A DNA stretch of 64,000 bases from Erwinia aphidicola (lineage in GTDB: Bacteria; Pseudomonadota; Gammaproteobacteria; Enterobacterales; Enterobacteriaceae), in NCBI RefSeq assembly GCF_024169515.1, contig NZ_JAMKCQ010000001.1, positions 868,001 through 932,000 of the forward strand, read 5' to 3'. Under the pieces are notes generated by a model. The model was given only the letters and a program-made list of their open reading frames with translations. It did not search any database and was not told where the DNA came from. The stretch's first letter is position 1. Each line of letters starts with the position of its first letter. A program made the translations under genes and the position numbers. This document shows positions 18,769 to 28,501 of the stretch, one piece after another.

Positions 18769-19095
18769 TTAGTCCCACCAGACGTCGAAAAGTTCGGTCA
18801 CTTTAACATCGTTTAACTTACGCGCTTCCAGCCAGTTCTTCACCAGTTCGCGGTGCTCATCGGTGCATTTACCGATTTTCTGCAGGCAGATCAGGCCTTC
18901 CCACTGCAGGTAGCCGCTGCCGTCAAACGCCAGGCCGTTAGGGTCGATCACTTCATTGATCAGGGCATCAACCGTACTGTCGATGGTCTCTTCGCTACTG
19001 CCTTCCGGGAAAGTGAAGCCCACGGAAAAACCTAACTCCTGAAACTCATCAATGTGCATTTTCTTACGAAGACGACGACTGCGTTGTGTAGCCAT
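18769..19095 (-). CDS. yggL: YggL family 50S ribosome-binding protein
   Basis: 108 residues, DUF469/YggL family, with RSRRLRKKMHIDEFQELGFSV at the start and ELFDVWWD at the end exactly as in E. coli. Others have found YggL bound to the 50S subunit. Its ATG overlaps the trmB stop by one base, so it is co-translated with the tRNA methyltransferase. Confidence 0.93.
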   Translation of the reverse strand: MATQRSRRLRKKMHIDEFQELGFSVGFTFPEGSSEETIDSTVDALINEVIDPNGLAFDGSGYLQWEGLICLQKIGKCTDEHRELVKNWLEARKLNDVKVTELFDVWWD

Positions 19096-19814
19096 TATTT
19101 AACCCTCTCAAACATCAGATCCCAAACACCGTGGCCAAGACGCTGGCCGCGCTGCTCAAATTTAGTTAACGGTCGTGATTCCGGGCGTGGCACCCAGTTA
19201 GCCGTTTCAGACTGGTTTTTGTAACCGTCGATGCTGCTCATCACTTCGAGCATATGTTCGGCATAGGCTTCCCAGTCGGTTGCCATATGGAACACGCCGC
19301 CCAGCTTCAGCTTGCGCATCACCAGTTCGGCAAACGGCACCTGTACGATGCGGCGCTTATTGTGGCGCGCTTTATGCCAAGGATCGGGGAAGAACAGCTG
19401 CACCATACGCAGCGAATTATCCGGGATCATGGTGTTCAGCACTTCCACCGCGTCATGGCACATCACGCGCAGGTTATCGACGCCCGCTTCCTGCGCCGTA
19501 GCCAGGCAAGCCCCTACGCCAGGCGAGTGCACTTCAATGCCGAGGAAGTTCTGCTGCGGATTGCTGGCCGCCATTGACACCAGCGAAGCGCCCATGCCAA
19601 AACCAATCTCTAATACCACCGGCGCATCACGGCCAAACAGCGTGGTTAAATCGACCGGTTCCGGCTGATACTCAACGCCCATCACCGGCCACAGCTGATC
19701 CAGCGCCTGCTGCTGGCCTTTAGTCAGACGGCCCTGGCGGCGCACAAAGCTGCGGATCCGGCGCATAGCGCGGCCGTTTTCGTCAAATTCCGGTGAGATA
19801 ACATCGTTTTTCAT
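19095..19814 (-). CDS. trmB: tRNA (guanine46-N7)-methyltransferase
   Basis: 239 residues. AdoMet site [37 protein letters not shown] is the TrmB hallmark; [13 protein letters not shown] and [23 protein letters not shown] close the domain. Methylates G46 in the variable loop of several tRNAs. Divergent from mutY with 237 bases between, which hold both promoters. Confidence 0.96.
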   Translation of the reverse strand: MKNDVISPEFDENGRAMRRIRSFVRRQGRLTKGQQQALDQLWPVMGVEYQPEPVDLTTLFGRDAPVVLEIGFGMGASLVSMAASNPQQNFLGIEVHSPGVGACLATAQEAGVDNLRVMCHDAVEVLNTMIPDNSLRMVQLFFPDPWHKARHNKRRIVQVPFAELVMRKLKLGGVFHMATDWEAYAEHMLEVMSSIDGYKNQSETANWVPRPESRPLTKFEQRGQRLGHGVWDLMFERVK

Positions 19815-20051
19815 GATTCTGCCTGCGGCTGTGCACTTTGGAAAGCGGGCATTATGCCTTCAGGAAGGCAAAACATAAAGACCGCCCTGCTTGTCAGCTT
19901 ACCCGGCTAGCAGTATAGACGCCGCAGGCATCGCTGGCTGCATCCGGCCAGCAATGCGATAACAAATTACCGTGATTATCCGGTTTACACTCCTTACTGT
20001 CTGTGCTGGAATCCCTGCCTGATTTTTAGCAACGACAGGGCGGCGGTTTCG

Positions 20052-21143
20052 ATGATGCAGGCAGCACAATTTTCTCAGCAGGTACTGGCGTGGTATCAGC
20101 GCTTCGGGCGGAAAACCCTGCCGTGGCAGCTGGAAAAAACGCCCTACAAAGTCTGGCTGTCCGAGGTGATGCTGCAACAGACGCAGGTCGCCACCGTCAT
20201 CCCCTATTTTGAACGCTTTATGTCACGCTTCCCGACCGTTACCGACCTCGCCGCCGCGCCGCTGGATGAAGTACTGCATCTGTGGACCGGCCTCGGCTAT
20301 TACGCCCGCGCGCGCAACCTGCATAAAGCGGCGCAAAGGGTGGCCGAGAAGCATGGCGGTCTCTTCCCGCAAACCTTCGAAGAGGTCGCTGACCTGCCCG
20401 GCGTCGGGCGCTCTACCGCCGGGGCTATCCTCTCTCTGGCGCTCGGTAAGCATTTCCCTATTCTTGACGGCAACGTGAAGCGCGTGCTGGCGCGCTGCTA
20501 TGCGGTGGACGGCTGGCCGGGGAAAAAAGAGGTGGAGAAACGCCTGTGGCAGATCAGCGAAGACGTCACCCCTGCCGAAGGGGTCAGCCAGTTCAATCAG
20601 GCGATGATGGATCTGGGCGCAATGGTTTGCACACGCTCCAAACCCAAGTGCGAGATCTGCCCGCTGAACCTCGGCTGCATTGCCTATGCTAACAGCAGCT
20701 GGGCACAGTACCCTGGCAAAAAGCCGAAGCAGACTATCCCACAGCGCACCGGCTGGCTGCTGCTGATGCAGCAGGGGCAGGATGTCTGGCTGGAGCAGCG
20801 CCCGCCGGTGGGGCTGTGGGGCGGGCTGTTCTGCTTCCCGCAGTTCAGCACTGAAGAGGAGCTGCGCCAGGCGCTACGCAACAACGGGGTGGATGACCAG
20901 CGGCTGCAGCAGATGACTGCCTTCCGCCACACCTTCAGCCATTTCCATCTGGATATTGTGCCTATGTGGCTGGATCTGCCTTCGGCCCGTGTGGCAATGG
21001 ATGCCGGGCCGGGTCTCTGGTATAACTTAGCGCAGCCGCCCGCCGTAGGGCTGGCCGCGCCGGTGGAACGTCTGCTACAGCAGCTGCGTCAGCCGCAGCA
21101 AATGGCGCTGAGCGCTCGCGCGACAGAAGAAGAGGAAGAGTAA
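20052..21143 (+). CDS. mutY: Adenine DNA glycosylase
   Basis: Removes adenine mispaired with 8-oxoguanine. 363 residues (E. coli 350). Catalytic Glu in [21 protein letters not shown]; helix-hairpin-helix [18 protein letters not shown] with the catalytic Asp in [14 protein letters not shown]; [4Fe-4S] ligands C-x6-C-x2-C-x5-C in [18 protein letters not shown]-terminal NUDIX-like lesion-recognition domain with [12 protein letters not shown]. The C-terminus carries an extra acidic tail (ATEEEEE) not in E. coli MutY. Either of two adjacent ATGs (20052, 20055) could start. The stop overlaps yggX by one base. Confidence 0.96.
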   Translation: MMQAAQFSQQVLAWYQRFGRKTLPWQLEKTPYKVWLSEVMLQQTQVATVIPYFERFMSRFPTVTDLAAAPLDEVLHLWTGLGYYARARNLHKAAQRVAEKHGGLFPQTFEEVADLPGVGRSTAGAILSLALGKHFPILDGNVKRVLARCYAVDGWPGKKEVEKRLWQISEDVTPAEGVSQFNQAMMDLGAMVCTRSKPKCEICPLNLGCIAYANSSWAQYPGKKPKQTIPQRTGWLLLMQQGQDVWLEQRPPVGLWGGLFCFPQFSTEEELRQALRNNGVDDQRLQQMTAFRHTFSHFHLDIVPMWLDLPSARVAMDAGPGLWYNLAQPPAVGLAAPVERLLQQLRQPQQMALSARATEEEEE

Positions 21144-21415
21144 TGAGCCGAACTATTTTTTGCACGTTCCTGCAACGTGACGCCGAAGGGCAGGACTTTC
21201 AGCTGTATCCGGGCGATGTGGGTAAGCGCATCTACAACGAGATTTCTAAAGAAGCCTGGTCAAAGTGGATGGCAAAACAGACTATGCTGATCAACGAAAA
21301 GAAACTCAGCATGATGAACCCAGATGACCGTAAGCTGCTGGAGCAGGAGATGATTAAGTTCCTGTTTGAAGGCCACGAAGTCCATATCGAAGGTTATACC
21401 CCGCCAGAAGAATAA
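21143..21415 (+). CDS. yggX: Fe(2+)-trafficking / oxidative-stress protein YggX
   Basis: 90 residues. [35 protein letters not shown] with the conserved Cys7, and [22 protein letters not shown] as in E. coli. Linked to protection of Fe-S clusters from oxidation. Coupled to mutY, an iron-sulfur enzyme, through a one-base overlap. Confidence 0.95.
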   Translation: MSRTIFCTFLQRDAEGQDFQLYPGDVGKRIYNEISKEAWSKWMAKQTMLINEKKLSMMNPDDRKLLEQEMIKFLFEGHEVHIEGYTPPEE

Positions 21416-21420
21416 GCGTT

Positions 21421-21440
21421 GGGCCTCACAGATGAGGCCC
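21421..21440 (+). terminator. Hairpin after yggX
   Basis: GGGCCTCA/TGAGGCCC, 8-bp stem with CAGA loop, six bases after the yggX stop. The tail TCTCAATTG is weak, so read-through into mltC is likely. Confidence 0.6.
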
Positions 21441-21467
21441 TCTCAATTGTGGGCGAAGCATTAAACG

Positions 21468-22547
21468 ATGAACAAGAAACTGATAAGTCTGCTGGTTATT
21501 GCACCATTACTGATCTCCTGCTCCGGCAAGAAACAGAATAACTATCATGAAGAGTGGGTTAAAGACACCAACGGCTTTGATATCCTGATGGGTCAGTTTG
21601 CCCACAACATTGAGAATATCTGGGGCATTAACGAAGTACTGATCGCCGGTCCAAAAGACTACGTGAAGTACAGCGATCAATATTATACCCGTAGCCATAT
21701 CAACTTCGACGCCGGTAGCATCACCATCGAAACCATCGCCGGAACGGATCCTATGGCCAGCCTGCGCCAGGCGATTATCACGACCCTGCTGATCGGCGAA
21801 GATCCGGGTAATGTCGATCTGTACTCCGACGTCAACGATATTCAGATCAGTAAAGAGCCGCTGCTGTACGGCCAGGTGCTGGATAACACCGGCCAGCCGA
21901 TCCGCTGGCAGGGGCGCGCCGCCAGCTTTGCTGATTATCTGATCCAGAATAAGCTGCAAAAGCGTAACTCTGGCCTGCATGTGATCTGGTCCGTCACCAT
22001 TCCGATGGTGCCAAACCACCTCGACAAGCGTGCGCACAAATACCTGCCGATGGTGCGTAAAGCCGCCGAGAAATACGGGGTCGATCAGTCGCTGATCCTG
22101 GCAATTATGCAGATTGAATCGAGCTTCAACCCCTATGCGGTCAGCCATGCGGATGCGCTGGGCCTGATGCAGGTCGTGCAGCACACCGCCGGGGTCGACG
22201 TTTTCCGTATGAAGGGGAAATGGGGCAAGCCAAGCCGCAGCTATCTGCTGGACCCGGAAAACAATATCGATGCTGGTACCGCGTACCTGTCGATACTGCA
22301 GGGTAGCTATCTGTCCGGCATCAGCAACAGCACCTCGCGCCGCTATGCGGTGATCACCGCCTACAACGGCGGAGCGGGCAGCGTGCTGCGGGTGTTCTCC
22401 AGCGATAAAAATCGCGCCTTCAGCAACATTAACGATATGTCACCGGCGCAAGTCTATCAGCAGCTGACCACCAACCACCCGTCAGCGGAATCACGCCGCT
22501 ACCTGGTGAAAGTGACCAACGCGCAGAAAGGCTATCACCGCTACTGA
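21468..22547 (+). CDS. mltC: Membrane-bound lytic murein transglycosylase C
   Basis: Outer-membrane lipoprotein that cleaves the MurNAc-GlcNAc bond of peptidoglycan to 1,6-anhydro ends. 359 residues. Lipobox LLISC with Cys18; no Asp at +2, consistent with outer-membrane sorting. The C-terminal SLT domain shows [20 protein letters not shown] with the catalytic Glu, [13 protein letters not shown], and AYNGG. Same length as E. coli MltC. A strong terminator follows. Confidence 0.96.
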   Translation: MNKKLISLLVIAPLLISCSGKKQNNYHEEWVKDTNGFDILMGQFAHNIENIWGINEVLIAGPKDYVKYSDQYYTRSHINFDAGSITIETIAGTDPMASLRQAIITTLLIGEDPGNVDLYSDVNDIQISKEPLLYGQVLDNTGQPIRWQGRAASFADYLIQNKLQKRNSGLHVIWSVTIPMVPNHLDKRAHKYLPMVRKAAEKYGVDQSLILAIMQIESSFNPYAVSHADALGLMQVVQHTAGVDVFRMKGKWGKPSRSYLLDPENNIDAGTAYLSILQGSYLSGISNSTSRRYAVITAYNGGAGSVLRVFSSDKNRAFSNINDMSPAQVYQQLTTNHPSAESRRYLVKVTNAQKGYHRY

Positions 22548-22557
22548 CAGCCGCAGA

Positions 22558-22583
22558 GGCCGGGCATGCCCGGCCTTGTTTTT
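22558..22583 (+). terminator. mltC terminator, GGCATGCC-type palindrome
   Basis: GGCCGGGCATGCCCGGCC is a perfect 18-bp palindrome followed by TTGTTTTT. It works as an intrinsic terminator and also belongs to the GGCATGCC palindrome family seen elsewhere in the window. Confidence 0.9.
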
Positions 22584-22592
22584 GGCTGCTAT

Positions 22593-23423
22593 TTAGCGAC
22601 TGATGTTTTTGAATTTTTTGGTGGTGTCGGTCAGCGCCACTTCGGTTGGCAGGCGTTCCATCGAGCTGGCGCCGTAGAAGCCGTCGCACTGCGGGCAGTT
22701 TTCGAGGATGTACTGCGCATCTTGCGGGCTAGAGATGGGTCCGCCGTGGCACAGCACAATTACATCTTCGCGCACCGCTTTGGCCGCGGCGGCCCACTCG
22801 TTGACCAGCGGCACACAGTCCCTGAGCTGCAGCGCAGTTTCTGCACCGATGTTTCCGCCGGTGGTCAGGCCCATATGCGGCACGATGATATCCGCCCCCG
22901 CTTCGGTCATGGCCACCGCGTCTGCGGCGCTAAACACGTAGGGGGTGGTCAGCATCTCTTTCTGATTCGCCAGACGGATCATCTCCACTTCCAGCCCGTA
23001 ACCCATGCCGGTCTCTTCCAGATTGGCGCGGAAATTGCCGTCAATCAGGCCCACCGTCGGGAAGTTCTGCACGCCGGAAAAACCCAGCGCCTTGAGGTCG
23101 TCGAGAAACTTATCGAAATTGCAGAACGGATCGGTGCCGTTGACGCCAGCCAGCACCGGCGTCTGTTTCACTACCGGCAAGACCTCTTTCGCCATATCAA
23201 CGACGATCTCGTTGGCATTGCCGTAGGCCAGCAGCCCGGCCAGTGAACCCCGCCCGGCCATGCGGTAGCGGCCGGAGTTGTAAATGACGATCAGATCGAT
23301 ACCGCCAGCCTCTTCGCACTTGGCCGACAGCCCGGTCCCCGCGCCGCCGCCGATGATCGGCTCGCGGCGGGCAATCATCTGTCTGAACTTAGTCAGCAGC
23401 TGCTGACGATTAAAAGCAGGCAT
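22593..23423 (-). CDS. Phosphoenolpyruvate hydrolase-like TIM-barrel protein
   Basis: 276 residues of the PEP_hydrolase/TIM-barrel signal-transduction family, related to the isocitrate lyase/PEP mutase superfamily. [41 protein letters not shown] at the start, [40 protein letters not shown] and [11 protein letters not shown] are the recognisable blocks. No signal peptide. Start follows AGAGGA. It is two bases downstream of the Tm-1-like gene, forming a tight operon. In plant Tm-1 a domain of this type is the C-terminal half of the same polypeptide. True substrate unknown. Confidence 0.8.
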   Translation of the reverse strand: MPAFNRQQLLTKFRQMIARREPIIGGGAGTGLSAKCEEAGGIDLIVIYNSGRYRMAGRGSLAGLLAYGNANEIVVDMAKEVLPVVKQTPVLAGVNGTDPFCNFDKFLDDLKALGFSGVQNFPTVGLIDGNFRANLEETGMGYGLEVEMIRLANQKEMLTTPYVFSAADAVAMTEAGADIIVPHMGLTTGGNIGAETALQLRDCVPLVNEWAAAAKAVREDVIVLCHGGPISSPQDAQYILENCPQCDGFYGASSMERLPTEVALTDTTKKFKNISR

Positions 23424-23425
23424 AG

Positions 23426-24646
23426 TTATTTTCCTCTGGGTGCCAGTTGGCGAAATTGAGCCACCGCCGCAGCGGCAAATTGTGGATGATTAATATTCCA
23501 CGGCAGTCTGATTATTTGTCGCAGCGTGGTTTGCTTTAGCTCAGCTTCCAGCGTGCGGATAAAGGCCCGATCCGCTTCCGGTGACCAGAACGGCTGGCCT
23601 TCTGCATCCAGCGCCGAGAAGCCACCTTCCGGGATCAAAAAGCGGATCTCACCCGCGCAGCGGTTGAGCTTTTCCGCGATCCAGCGTGCCATCGCCACAT
23701 TCTCTTCCACCGTGGTGCGCATCAGCGTCACCTGCGGATTGTGGTGATAGAACTGGCGAGCCGCGTACTTTGCCGGAATAGTGGAAGGATGGCCGAAGTT
23801 GACCATATCCAGTGCCCCGCAGGAGATGACGCAGGGTACTTCGCTGCGCGCCAGCGCATCAAAACGATCTTCACCGCAGGCCAGTACGCCCTCAAACAAC
23901 AGATCGCACACCTCGGTGGTGGTCAGATCCAGCATCCCGCAGAGCATATGGCTGTCTGCCAGCTTCTCCATGGCTTTGCCGCCGCTGCCGGTGGCGTGGA
24001 ATACCAGACAGTCATAGTCGGCCTCCAGCCCGCTGCTGACGGCCTCAACGCACGGCGTGGTAACGCCAAACATCGTCAGGCCGATAGCCGGCTTATCGCT
24101 GCTGTCCGGCGGCACGGAAAACATTACCGCCCCGGCAATCTGATGCGCGGCATTGCCCAGCACCCGGCGCGAAATGCGGTTCAGCCCGGCAACATCCGTC
24201 ACCGAGTAGAGCATGGCGATATCGCTGGCGCCGATATAGCCGGAAACGTCACCGGACGCCATGGTGGAGACCATCAGCTTCGGGATGCCCACCGGCAGCG
24301 CCTGCATTGCGGGCGTGATCAAGGCCGTACCGCCCGAACCGCCTAAGCCGATCACCCCGGCTACATCATCGCGCTGGCTAAGGAAAATCTCAAAAGCCCT
24401 GGCCATCGCCACTATCGCCTTCCCCCTGTCGCCACAGAACACCGCACCGCGCCCTTCAGGGTGGAAATCCGCCACGGTTTCGGCAGAAATATCACCGGTA
24501 AAAGGTGTGCTAAGTTGTTGAGTTGACAGGTCAACTGTAACGACTTTTACTCCAGCCTGAGCAATCAGCCCGCTGACGTAAAACAGTTCCCTTCCTTTAG
24601 TATCCGCTGTCGCAACAGCGTAGATGGATCCAGTATCATTATTCAT
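23426..24646 (-). CDS. Tm-1-like ATP-binding protein (UPF0261)
   Basis: 406 residues. Two Rossmann-like halves: the first has [34 protein letters not shown] and [12 protein letters not shown], with [13 protein letters not shown] as a glycine-rich nucleotide loop; the second has [26 protein letters not shown] and [17 protein letters not shown]. This matches the UPF0261 family, the N-terminal half of the tomato Tm-1 virus-resistance protein. Cytoplasmic. First gene of a two-gene operon with the PEP-hydrolase-like gene. Divergent from a TetR regulator that probably controls it. Biochemical role in bacteria unknown. Confidence 0.8.
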   Translation of the reverse strand: MNNDTGSIYAVATADTKGRELFYVSGLIAQAGVKVVTVDLSTQQLSTPFTGDISAETVADFHPEGRGAVFCGDRGKAIVAMARAFEIFLSQRDDVAGVIGLGGSGGTALITPAMQALPVGIPKLMVSTMASGDVSGYIGASDIAMLYSVTDVAGLNRISRRVLGNAAHQIAGAVMFSVPPDSSDKPAIGLTMFGVTTPCVEAVSSGLEADYDCLVFHATGSGGKAMEKLADSHMLCGMLDLTTTEVCDLLFEGVLACGEDRFDALARSEVPCVISCGALDMVNFGHPSTIPAKYAARQFYHHNPQVTLMRTTVEENVAMARWIAEKLNRCAGEIRFLIPEGGFSALDAEGQPFWSPEADRAFIRTLEAELKQTTLRQIIRLPWNINHPQFAAAAVAQFRQLAPRGK

Positions 24647-24827
24647 TGGCGTTAAAAAAACCTGTTATTTAGATTAATAAAGAGTTGATTAACTTGAGAT
24701 AAAAACGTAAATAACCATAAGGTACAAAGAAACCACACTAAGTGACGCTAACAGTAGCACCTTGAAGATTGATAAATCAATTGAATGAAATATGAGTCTC
24801 GTGGTGATTTTGACTACGCTTATAGTA

Positions 24828-24854
24828 CCGGGAAACAGCCATAACCGTTCCCGG
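24828..24854. promoter_or_regulatory. Inverted repeat between the Tm-1-like operon and tetR
   Basis: CCGGGAA and TTCCCGG arms, 13 bases apart, sit about 80 bases before the TetR start in the divergent control region. Candidate TetR operator. Confidence 0.4.
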
Positions 24855-24932
24855 GCAGTCAACGCCGGTGACACATATAGCTGTCTGCCGACCCGAAGAT
24901 GAGATCGTTTGAACTGGAAAAATGAGGTTATC

Positions 24933-25568
24933 GTGGAGCAAAGGGATTCCGCTGGGGTGTTAGGGTTAACATCAACACGCGCAAGAACACGCCGCTTACT
25001 GATTGATACAGCGATGAAATTGTTTGATAGCGGGGCCTTTCCCTCTATCACTGAAGTAGCCCAGGAAGCGCAGCTGTCGCGCGCCACGGCTTATCGCTAC
25101 TTCCCCACGCAAAGCGCGCTGGTCTCAGCTATCGTCACGGAGACGCTTAGCCCGATTAAACACTGGCAGCCGACCAAAAAGGATGCCAGCGAGCGCATTG
25201 ATGAGCTTCTGAGCTTTGCCTTTCCGCGCATGCTGAAGCATGAAGGTACGCTGAGGGCTGCGCTGCACCTGTCACTAACCCAGTGGGCGCAGTCGCAGTC
25301 GACCGATGCGGTGCCGCCAAAAGAGAAGCTGGTGCGCGGCAATCGTAAAGCGATGCTGACCCAGGTCGCCGCGCCGCTGAGTAAAGAGCTGCCGCCCGCG
25401 CTAATGGAGCGCGTGCTGCAGTCGCTGTCGCTGGTTTACGGCTCAGAGATTTTTCTGGTGATGAAGGATATCTGGGGCTGTGACAACGATGAGCTACAGG
25501 ATATCGGCAAGTGGATTGCCAAAGCTATCGTGCGCCAGGCGCGGGAAGATGCTCTTGAACTGCAATAA
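24933..25568 (+). CDS. TetR family regulator, divergent to the Tm-1-like operon
   Basis: 211 residues from a GTG at 24933, which has GAGG five bases upstream; a TTG at 24909 is also in frame. HTH region: RTRRLLIDTAMKLFDSGAFPSITEVAQEAQLSRATAYRYFPTQSALVSAIV (about residues 20-70). The C-terminal ligand domain is not recognisable. Transcribed away from the Tm-1-like/PEP-hydrolase pair, the usual layout for a local repressor. The 39-bp repeat array starts just after its stop. Confidence 0.85.
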   Translation: MEQRDSAGVLGLTSTRARTRRLLIDTAMKLFDSGAFPSITEVAQEAQLSRATAYRYFPTQSALVSAIVTETLSPIKHWQPTKKDASERIDELLSFAFPRMLKHEGTLRAALHLSLTQWAQSQSTDAVPPKEKLVRGNRKAMLTQVAAPLSKELPPALMERVLQSLSLVYGSEIFLVMKDIWGCDNDELQDIGKWIAKAIVRQAREDALELQ

Positions 25569-25584
25569 AGCGTGGGTTAGTACC

Positions 25585-25800
25585 GGGCGAGGCATGCCTC
25601 GCCCCTGCGCTGAACCACCTTAATGGTCGGGCATGCCTCGCCCCTGCGCTGAACCACCTTAATGGTCGGGCATGCCTCGCCCCTGCGCTGAACCACCTTA
25701 ATGGTCAGGCATGCCTCGCCCCTGCGCTGAACCACCTTAATGGTCAGGCATGCCTCGCCCCTGCGCTGAGTCACCGTAGTGGTCGGGCATGCCCGACCCA
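25585..25800. repeat. 39-bp tandem repeat array with GCATGC centres
   Basis: The heptamer GCATGCC occurs at 25592, 25631, 25670, 25709, 25748 and 25787, exactly 39 bp apart each time. The linker CTGCGCTGAACCACCTTAAT is identical in the first four intervals and varied in the last. The first centre is the perfect 20-mer GGGCGAGGCATGCCTCGCCC and the last the perfect 18-mer GGTCGGGCATGCCCGACC. The four between are hybrids: left arm of the last type, right arm of the first. Copies 4 and 5 have TCAGG in place of TCGGG. The 39-base period keeps a frame open on the minus strand, but no start or context supports a protein. Confidence 0.92.
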
Positions 25801-25805
25801 GTTTT

Positions 25806-27947
25806 TCACGCCAGCACATACCCCTGCAGGCGCTTCACGCCGTCTTCACCCGCTTCGACATACACGCCCTGCAACTCCGGTGAGAAGCCCGGCAGCAGGT
25901 TCAGCCCCTCTTCCAGCGCCAGGAAATAGCGCTGAACCGCCCCGCCCCACACTTCGCCCGGCACCACGCACAGCACGCCCGGAGGATAAGGCAGCGCGCC
26001 TTCCGCCGCGATGCGTCCTTCTGCCTCAGCGATCGGCACCAGCTCCACGTTCCCGCGAATAAATTCGATATTGGCATCCTGCGGGTTCATCGCCACTTTT
26101 GGCAGGCTCTGCTGGCGGAACATCGCCTTTTGCAGATCCTTCACGTCGTGGCTGACGTACAGATCGTGCATCTCCTGACACAGGCGCTTCAGCGTATAGC
26201 CCGCATAGCGGGCCGCATTTTTGCGGTAAATGGTCGGCAGCACGTCGCGCAGCAGGGCATCTTCTTTGATGTGCTGCTCGAACTGCGCCAGCTTCGCCAC
26301 CAGCTTCGCCATCTTCTCTACGCTCTCCGCCGGGGTCAGCAGGAACAGGATCGAGTTAAGATCGCACTTCTCCGGCACCACGCCATTCTCACGCAGGTAG
26401 TTGGCGAGGATGGTGGCTGGAATGCCGAACGAGGCATATTTGCCGCTGGCGGCATCAATGCCCGGCGTGGTCAGCAGCAGCTTGCATGGGTCGACCAGAT
26501 ACTGATCCTTCTCATAACCGGCAAAGCCGTGCCACGCTGCGCCTGGCGCAAAGCTGAAGTAGCGCGGATCGGCGGCGATCGCATGCGTTGGCGCATCCTG
26601 CCAGGATTTACCGTCAACCTCGTCGGGAATAAATGGTTGGATCATCTCACAGCGCGCGAGGATCGCCTTACGCGCATCAATCCCCAGCACCACGCACTCG
26701 TGCCACAGGCGGCGTCCGGCCTCGCCCTGATGCATTTTCGCGTTGATATCCAGCGCGGCAAACAGCGGATAGAACGGGCTGGTAGAGGCGTGCAGCATAA
26801 AGGCATTGTTCAGCCGCTTGTGGCTGCAAAAACGCTGCTGGCCGCGCAGGTGGTTATCTTTTTTATGGATTTGCGAGGTCTGCGAGAAGCCCGCCTGCTG
26901 CTTATGCACCGACTGAGTAACGAAAATGCCAGGGTCTGAGGGTTTGAGATCCAGCAGCAGCGGCGAGCAGGCCTGCATCACCGGAATAAACTGCTCGTAG
27001 CCGACCCACGCCGAGTCAAACAGGATGTAGTCACACAGGTGGCCGATGCTGTCGATCACCTTACGCGCGTTGTATACCGTACCGTCATAGGTGCCAAGCT
27101 GGATCACCGCCAGGCGGAACGGGCGCTCGTCGCTGGCGCGATGCGGCGCAACCTGCTGGATCTGTTTGCGCACGTACGCTTCATCAAAACAGTGCGCGTC
27201 AATGCCGCCGATAAAGCCAAACGGGTTGCGCGCGGTTTCCAGATAAACCGGCGTCGCCCCGGCCTGGATCAGCGCTCCGTGATGGTTGGATTTATGATTA
27301 TTGCGGTCGAACAGCACCAGATCGCCACGCGTCAGCAGCGCATTGGTCACCACTTTATTGGCGCTGGAGGTGCCGTTAAGCACGAAGTAGGTTTTATCGG
27401 CGTTGAACACCTTCGCGGCAAACTTCTGCGCATGCTTGGCCGAGCCTTCGTGGATCAGCAAATCGCCCAGCTTGACGTCCGCATTGCACATATCAGCGCG
27501 AAACACGTTCTCGCCAAAGAAGTCGAAGAACTGCCGTCCTGCCGGATGCTTTTTGAAGAACTCACCGCCCTGATGGCCGGGGCAGGCAAAGGTGGTGTTA
27601 TCCATCGCCACGTATTTGGTCAGCGTCTGGAAGAACGGCGGCAGCAGCTGCGCCTGGTACTGCGCGGCGGCGGCTTCCAGCAGCGCAGCATCTTCCGCCT
27701 CTCCGCTCAGCACGCCGTCCACCGCCGGCAGATCTTCCGCCTGCGAAGCATCATCCAGCGCGATAAATACCGGCAGGTTAAAACCGGTATGACGCAGCAG
27801 CGCCAGCACGCCGGAGCGCGAATCAGAAACGGAGAGCACCACCGCTGCCACATCGGTAAAGTCGGTGTTATCCAGCGTCACGACTTCGCGCCCGGTCTGG
27901 AGGTGAATAGCGACGGTGGTACTGGCTGCAATTTTCAAAGGTGTCAT
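25806..27947 (-). CDS. speC: Ornithine decarboxylase, constitutive/biosynthetic
   Basis: PLP fold-type I decarboxylase turning ornithine into putrescine. 713 residues (E. coli SpeC 711) and collinear throughout. It has an N-terminal CheY-like wing domain (about 1-105, TDFTDVAAVVLSVSDSRSG), FACPGHQGGEFFKKHPAG, VLNGTSSANKVV, the PLP lysine in FVTQSVHKQQAGFSQTSQIHK, and the C-terminus YPPGVLCVVPGEVWGGAVQRYFLALEEG. Position next to tRNA-Phe is conserved with E. coli and supports SpeC over SpeF; there is no potE beside it. The start has no strong Shine-Dalgarno. A leader with a short uORF and hairpin lies upstream. Confidence 0.94.
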   Translation of the reverse strand: MTPLKIAASTTVAIHLQTGREVVTLDNTDFTDVAAVVLSVSDSRSGVLALLRHTGFNLPVFIALDDASQAEDLPAVDGVLSGEAEDAALLEAAAAQYQAQLLPPFFQTLTKYVAMDNTTFACPGHQGGEFFKKHPAGRQFFDFFGENVFRADMCNADVKLGDLLIHEGSAKHAQKFAAKVFNADKTYFVLNGTSSANKVVTNALLTRGDLVLFDRNNHKSNHHGALIQAGATPVYLETARNPFGFIGGIDAHCFDEAYVRKQIQQVAPHRASDERPFRLAVIQLGTYDGTVYNARKVIDSIGHLCDYILFDSAWVGYEQFIPVMQACSPLLLDLKPSDPGIFVTQSVHKQQAGFSQTSQIHKKDNHLRGQQRFCSHKRLNNAFMLHASTSPFYPLFAALDINAKMHQGEAGRRLWHECVVLGIDARKAILARCEMIQPFIPDEVDGKSWQDAPTHAIAADPRYFSFAPGAAWHGFAGYEKDQYLVDPCKLLLTTPGIDAASGKYASFGIPATILANYLRENGVVPEKCDLNSILFLLTPAESVEKMAKLVAKLAQFEQHIKEDALLRDVLPTIYRKNAARYAGYTLKRLCQEMHDLYVSHDVKDLQKAMFRQQSLPKVAMNPQDANIEFIRGNVELVPIAEAEGRIAAEGALPYPPGVLCVVPGEVWGGAVQRYFLALEEGLNLLPGFSPELQGVYVEAGEDGVKRLQGYVLA

Positions 27948-27997
27948 AGCACAAATCCCAGGCGGTCAAGGATGAGTGGGTGCCAGAGGCACAGCAT

Positions 27998-28109
27998 AGC
28001 AAGGCGCAAAAACGCCTTGCTGGCGAAAGAGTCACAGGCTGTCAGCGATGAAGTGCCGCTCAGACCGATAGACATCAGTAAAATCAGATCGCGTCTGTTT
28101 TTACGCATG
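27998..28109 (-). promoter_or_regulatory. speC leader: 25-codon uORF and hairpin
   Basis: On the speC strand an ATG at 28109 opens a 25-residue frame starting MRKNRRDLIFTDVYRSERHF and stopping at 28032. After 10 bases comes a 9-bp stem, AGCAAGGCG/CGCCTTGCT (27998-28021), about 50 bases before the speC ATG. The peptide has five arginines. No strong ribosome site precedes it. Resemblance to the ornithine-sensing SpeFL leader is in layout only, not sequence. Confidence 0.35.
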
Positions 28110-28462
28110 GCCAAAAGTTAAGCGTAAGAAAACCTCACCGCACGGTGAAAGAATTTATCAACAGGGTATTACAGCAGGAAGATCGGCGGGCGCCCGGCAT
28201 CAGCAGATGTCGGTTACAGATGCTGGCTGGCAGCAGTGAACCTCTCATGGCGGCGACCTCGATACGGGGATGATGAACACGTCAGAATTTTCGCAATAAT
28301 GGCATTTTTTAATTGCTGGTTCAACCGGCAAAACAGCCTGCGCGGCAGGGAGTTCAGCGCCTCAATGCTATAGATTTGCCCGAAAAAGTGACGATAAGTT
28401 GGTCTTTCAGAACAGTATTGATGGAAAAGAGTGCAATCAGTCGCTGTTCTTCAATAAAGCCG
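28110..28462. other. Gene-free stretch between speC and tRNA-Phe
   Basis: About 350 bases. In E. coli yqgA is found near here; no frame here resembles it. The speC promoter (minus strand) should be inside. No other signal seen. Confidence 0.5.
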
Positions 28463-28491
28463 TTGACGGGATCGATGGCATACGGTTTAAT
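28463..28491 (+). promoter_or_regulatory. tRNA-Phe promoter
   Basis: TTGACG (-35), 17-base spacer, TTTAAT (-10), then GCGCCCC, the GC-rich discriminator typical of stringently controlled stable-RNA promoters. The tRNA starts 11 bases after the -10. Confidence 0.8.
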
Positions 28492-28501
28492 GCGCCCCGT
28501 T

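Noticed and set aside
24515..24535. AGTTGAC/GTCAACT palindrome as TetR operator
   Set aside because: It lies within codons of the Tm-1-like gene encoding a conserved strand, well inside the coding region, so chance symmetry is more likely.
25585..25800. CRISPR array
   Set aside because: Repeats are head-to-tail with identical linkers, so there are no unique spacers, and no cas genes are nearby.
25577..25819. 80-residue reading frame of 13-residue repeats on the minus strand
   Set aside because: It exists only because the 39-bp DNA repeat is a multiple of three; no ribosome site, and the repeat belongs to the intergenic palindrome family.
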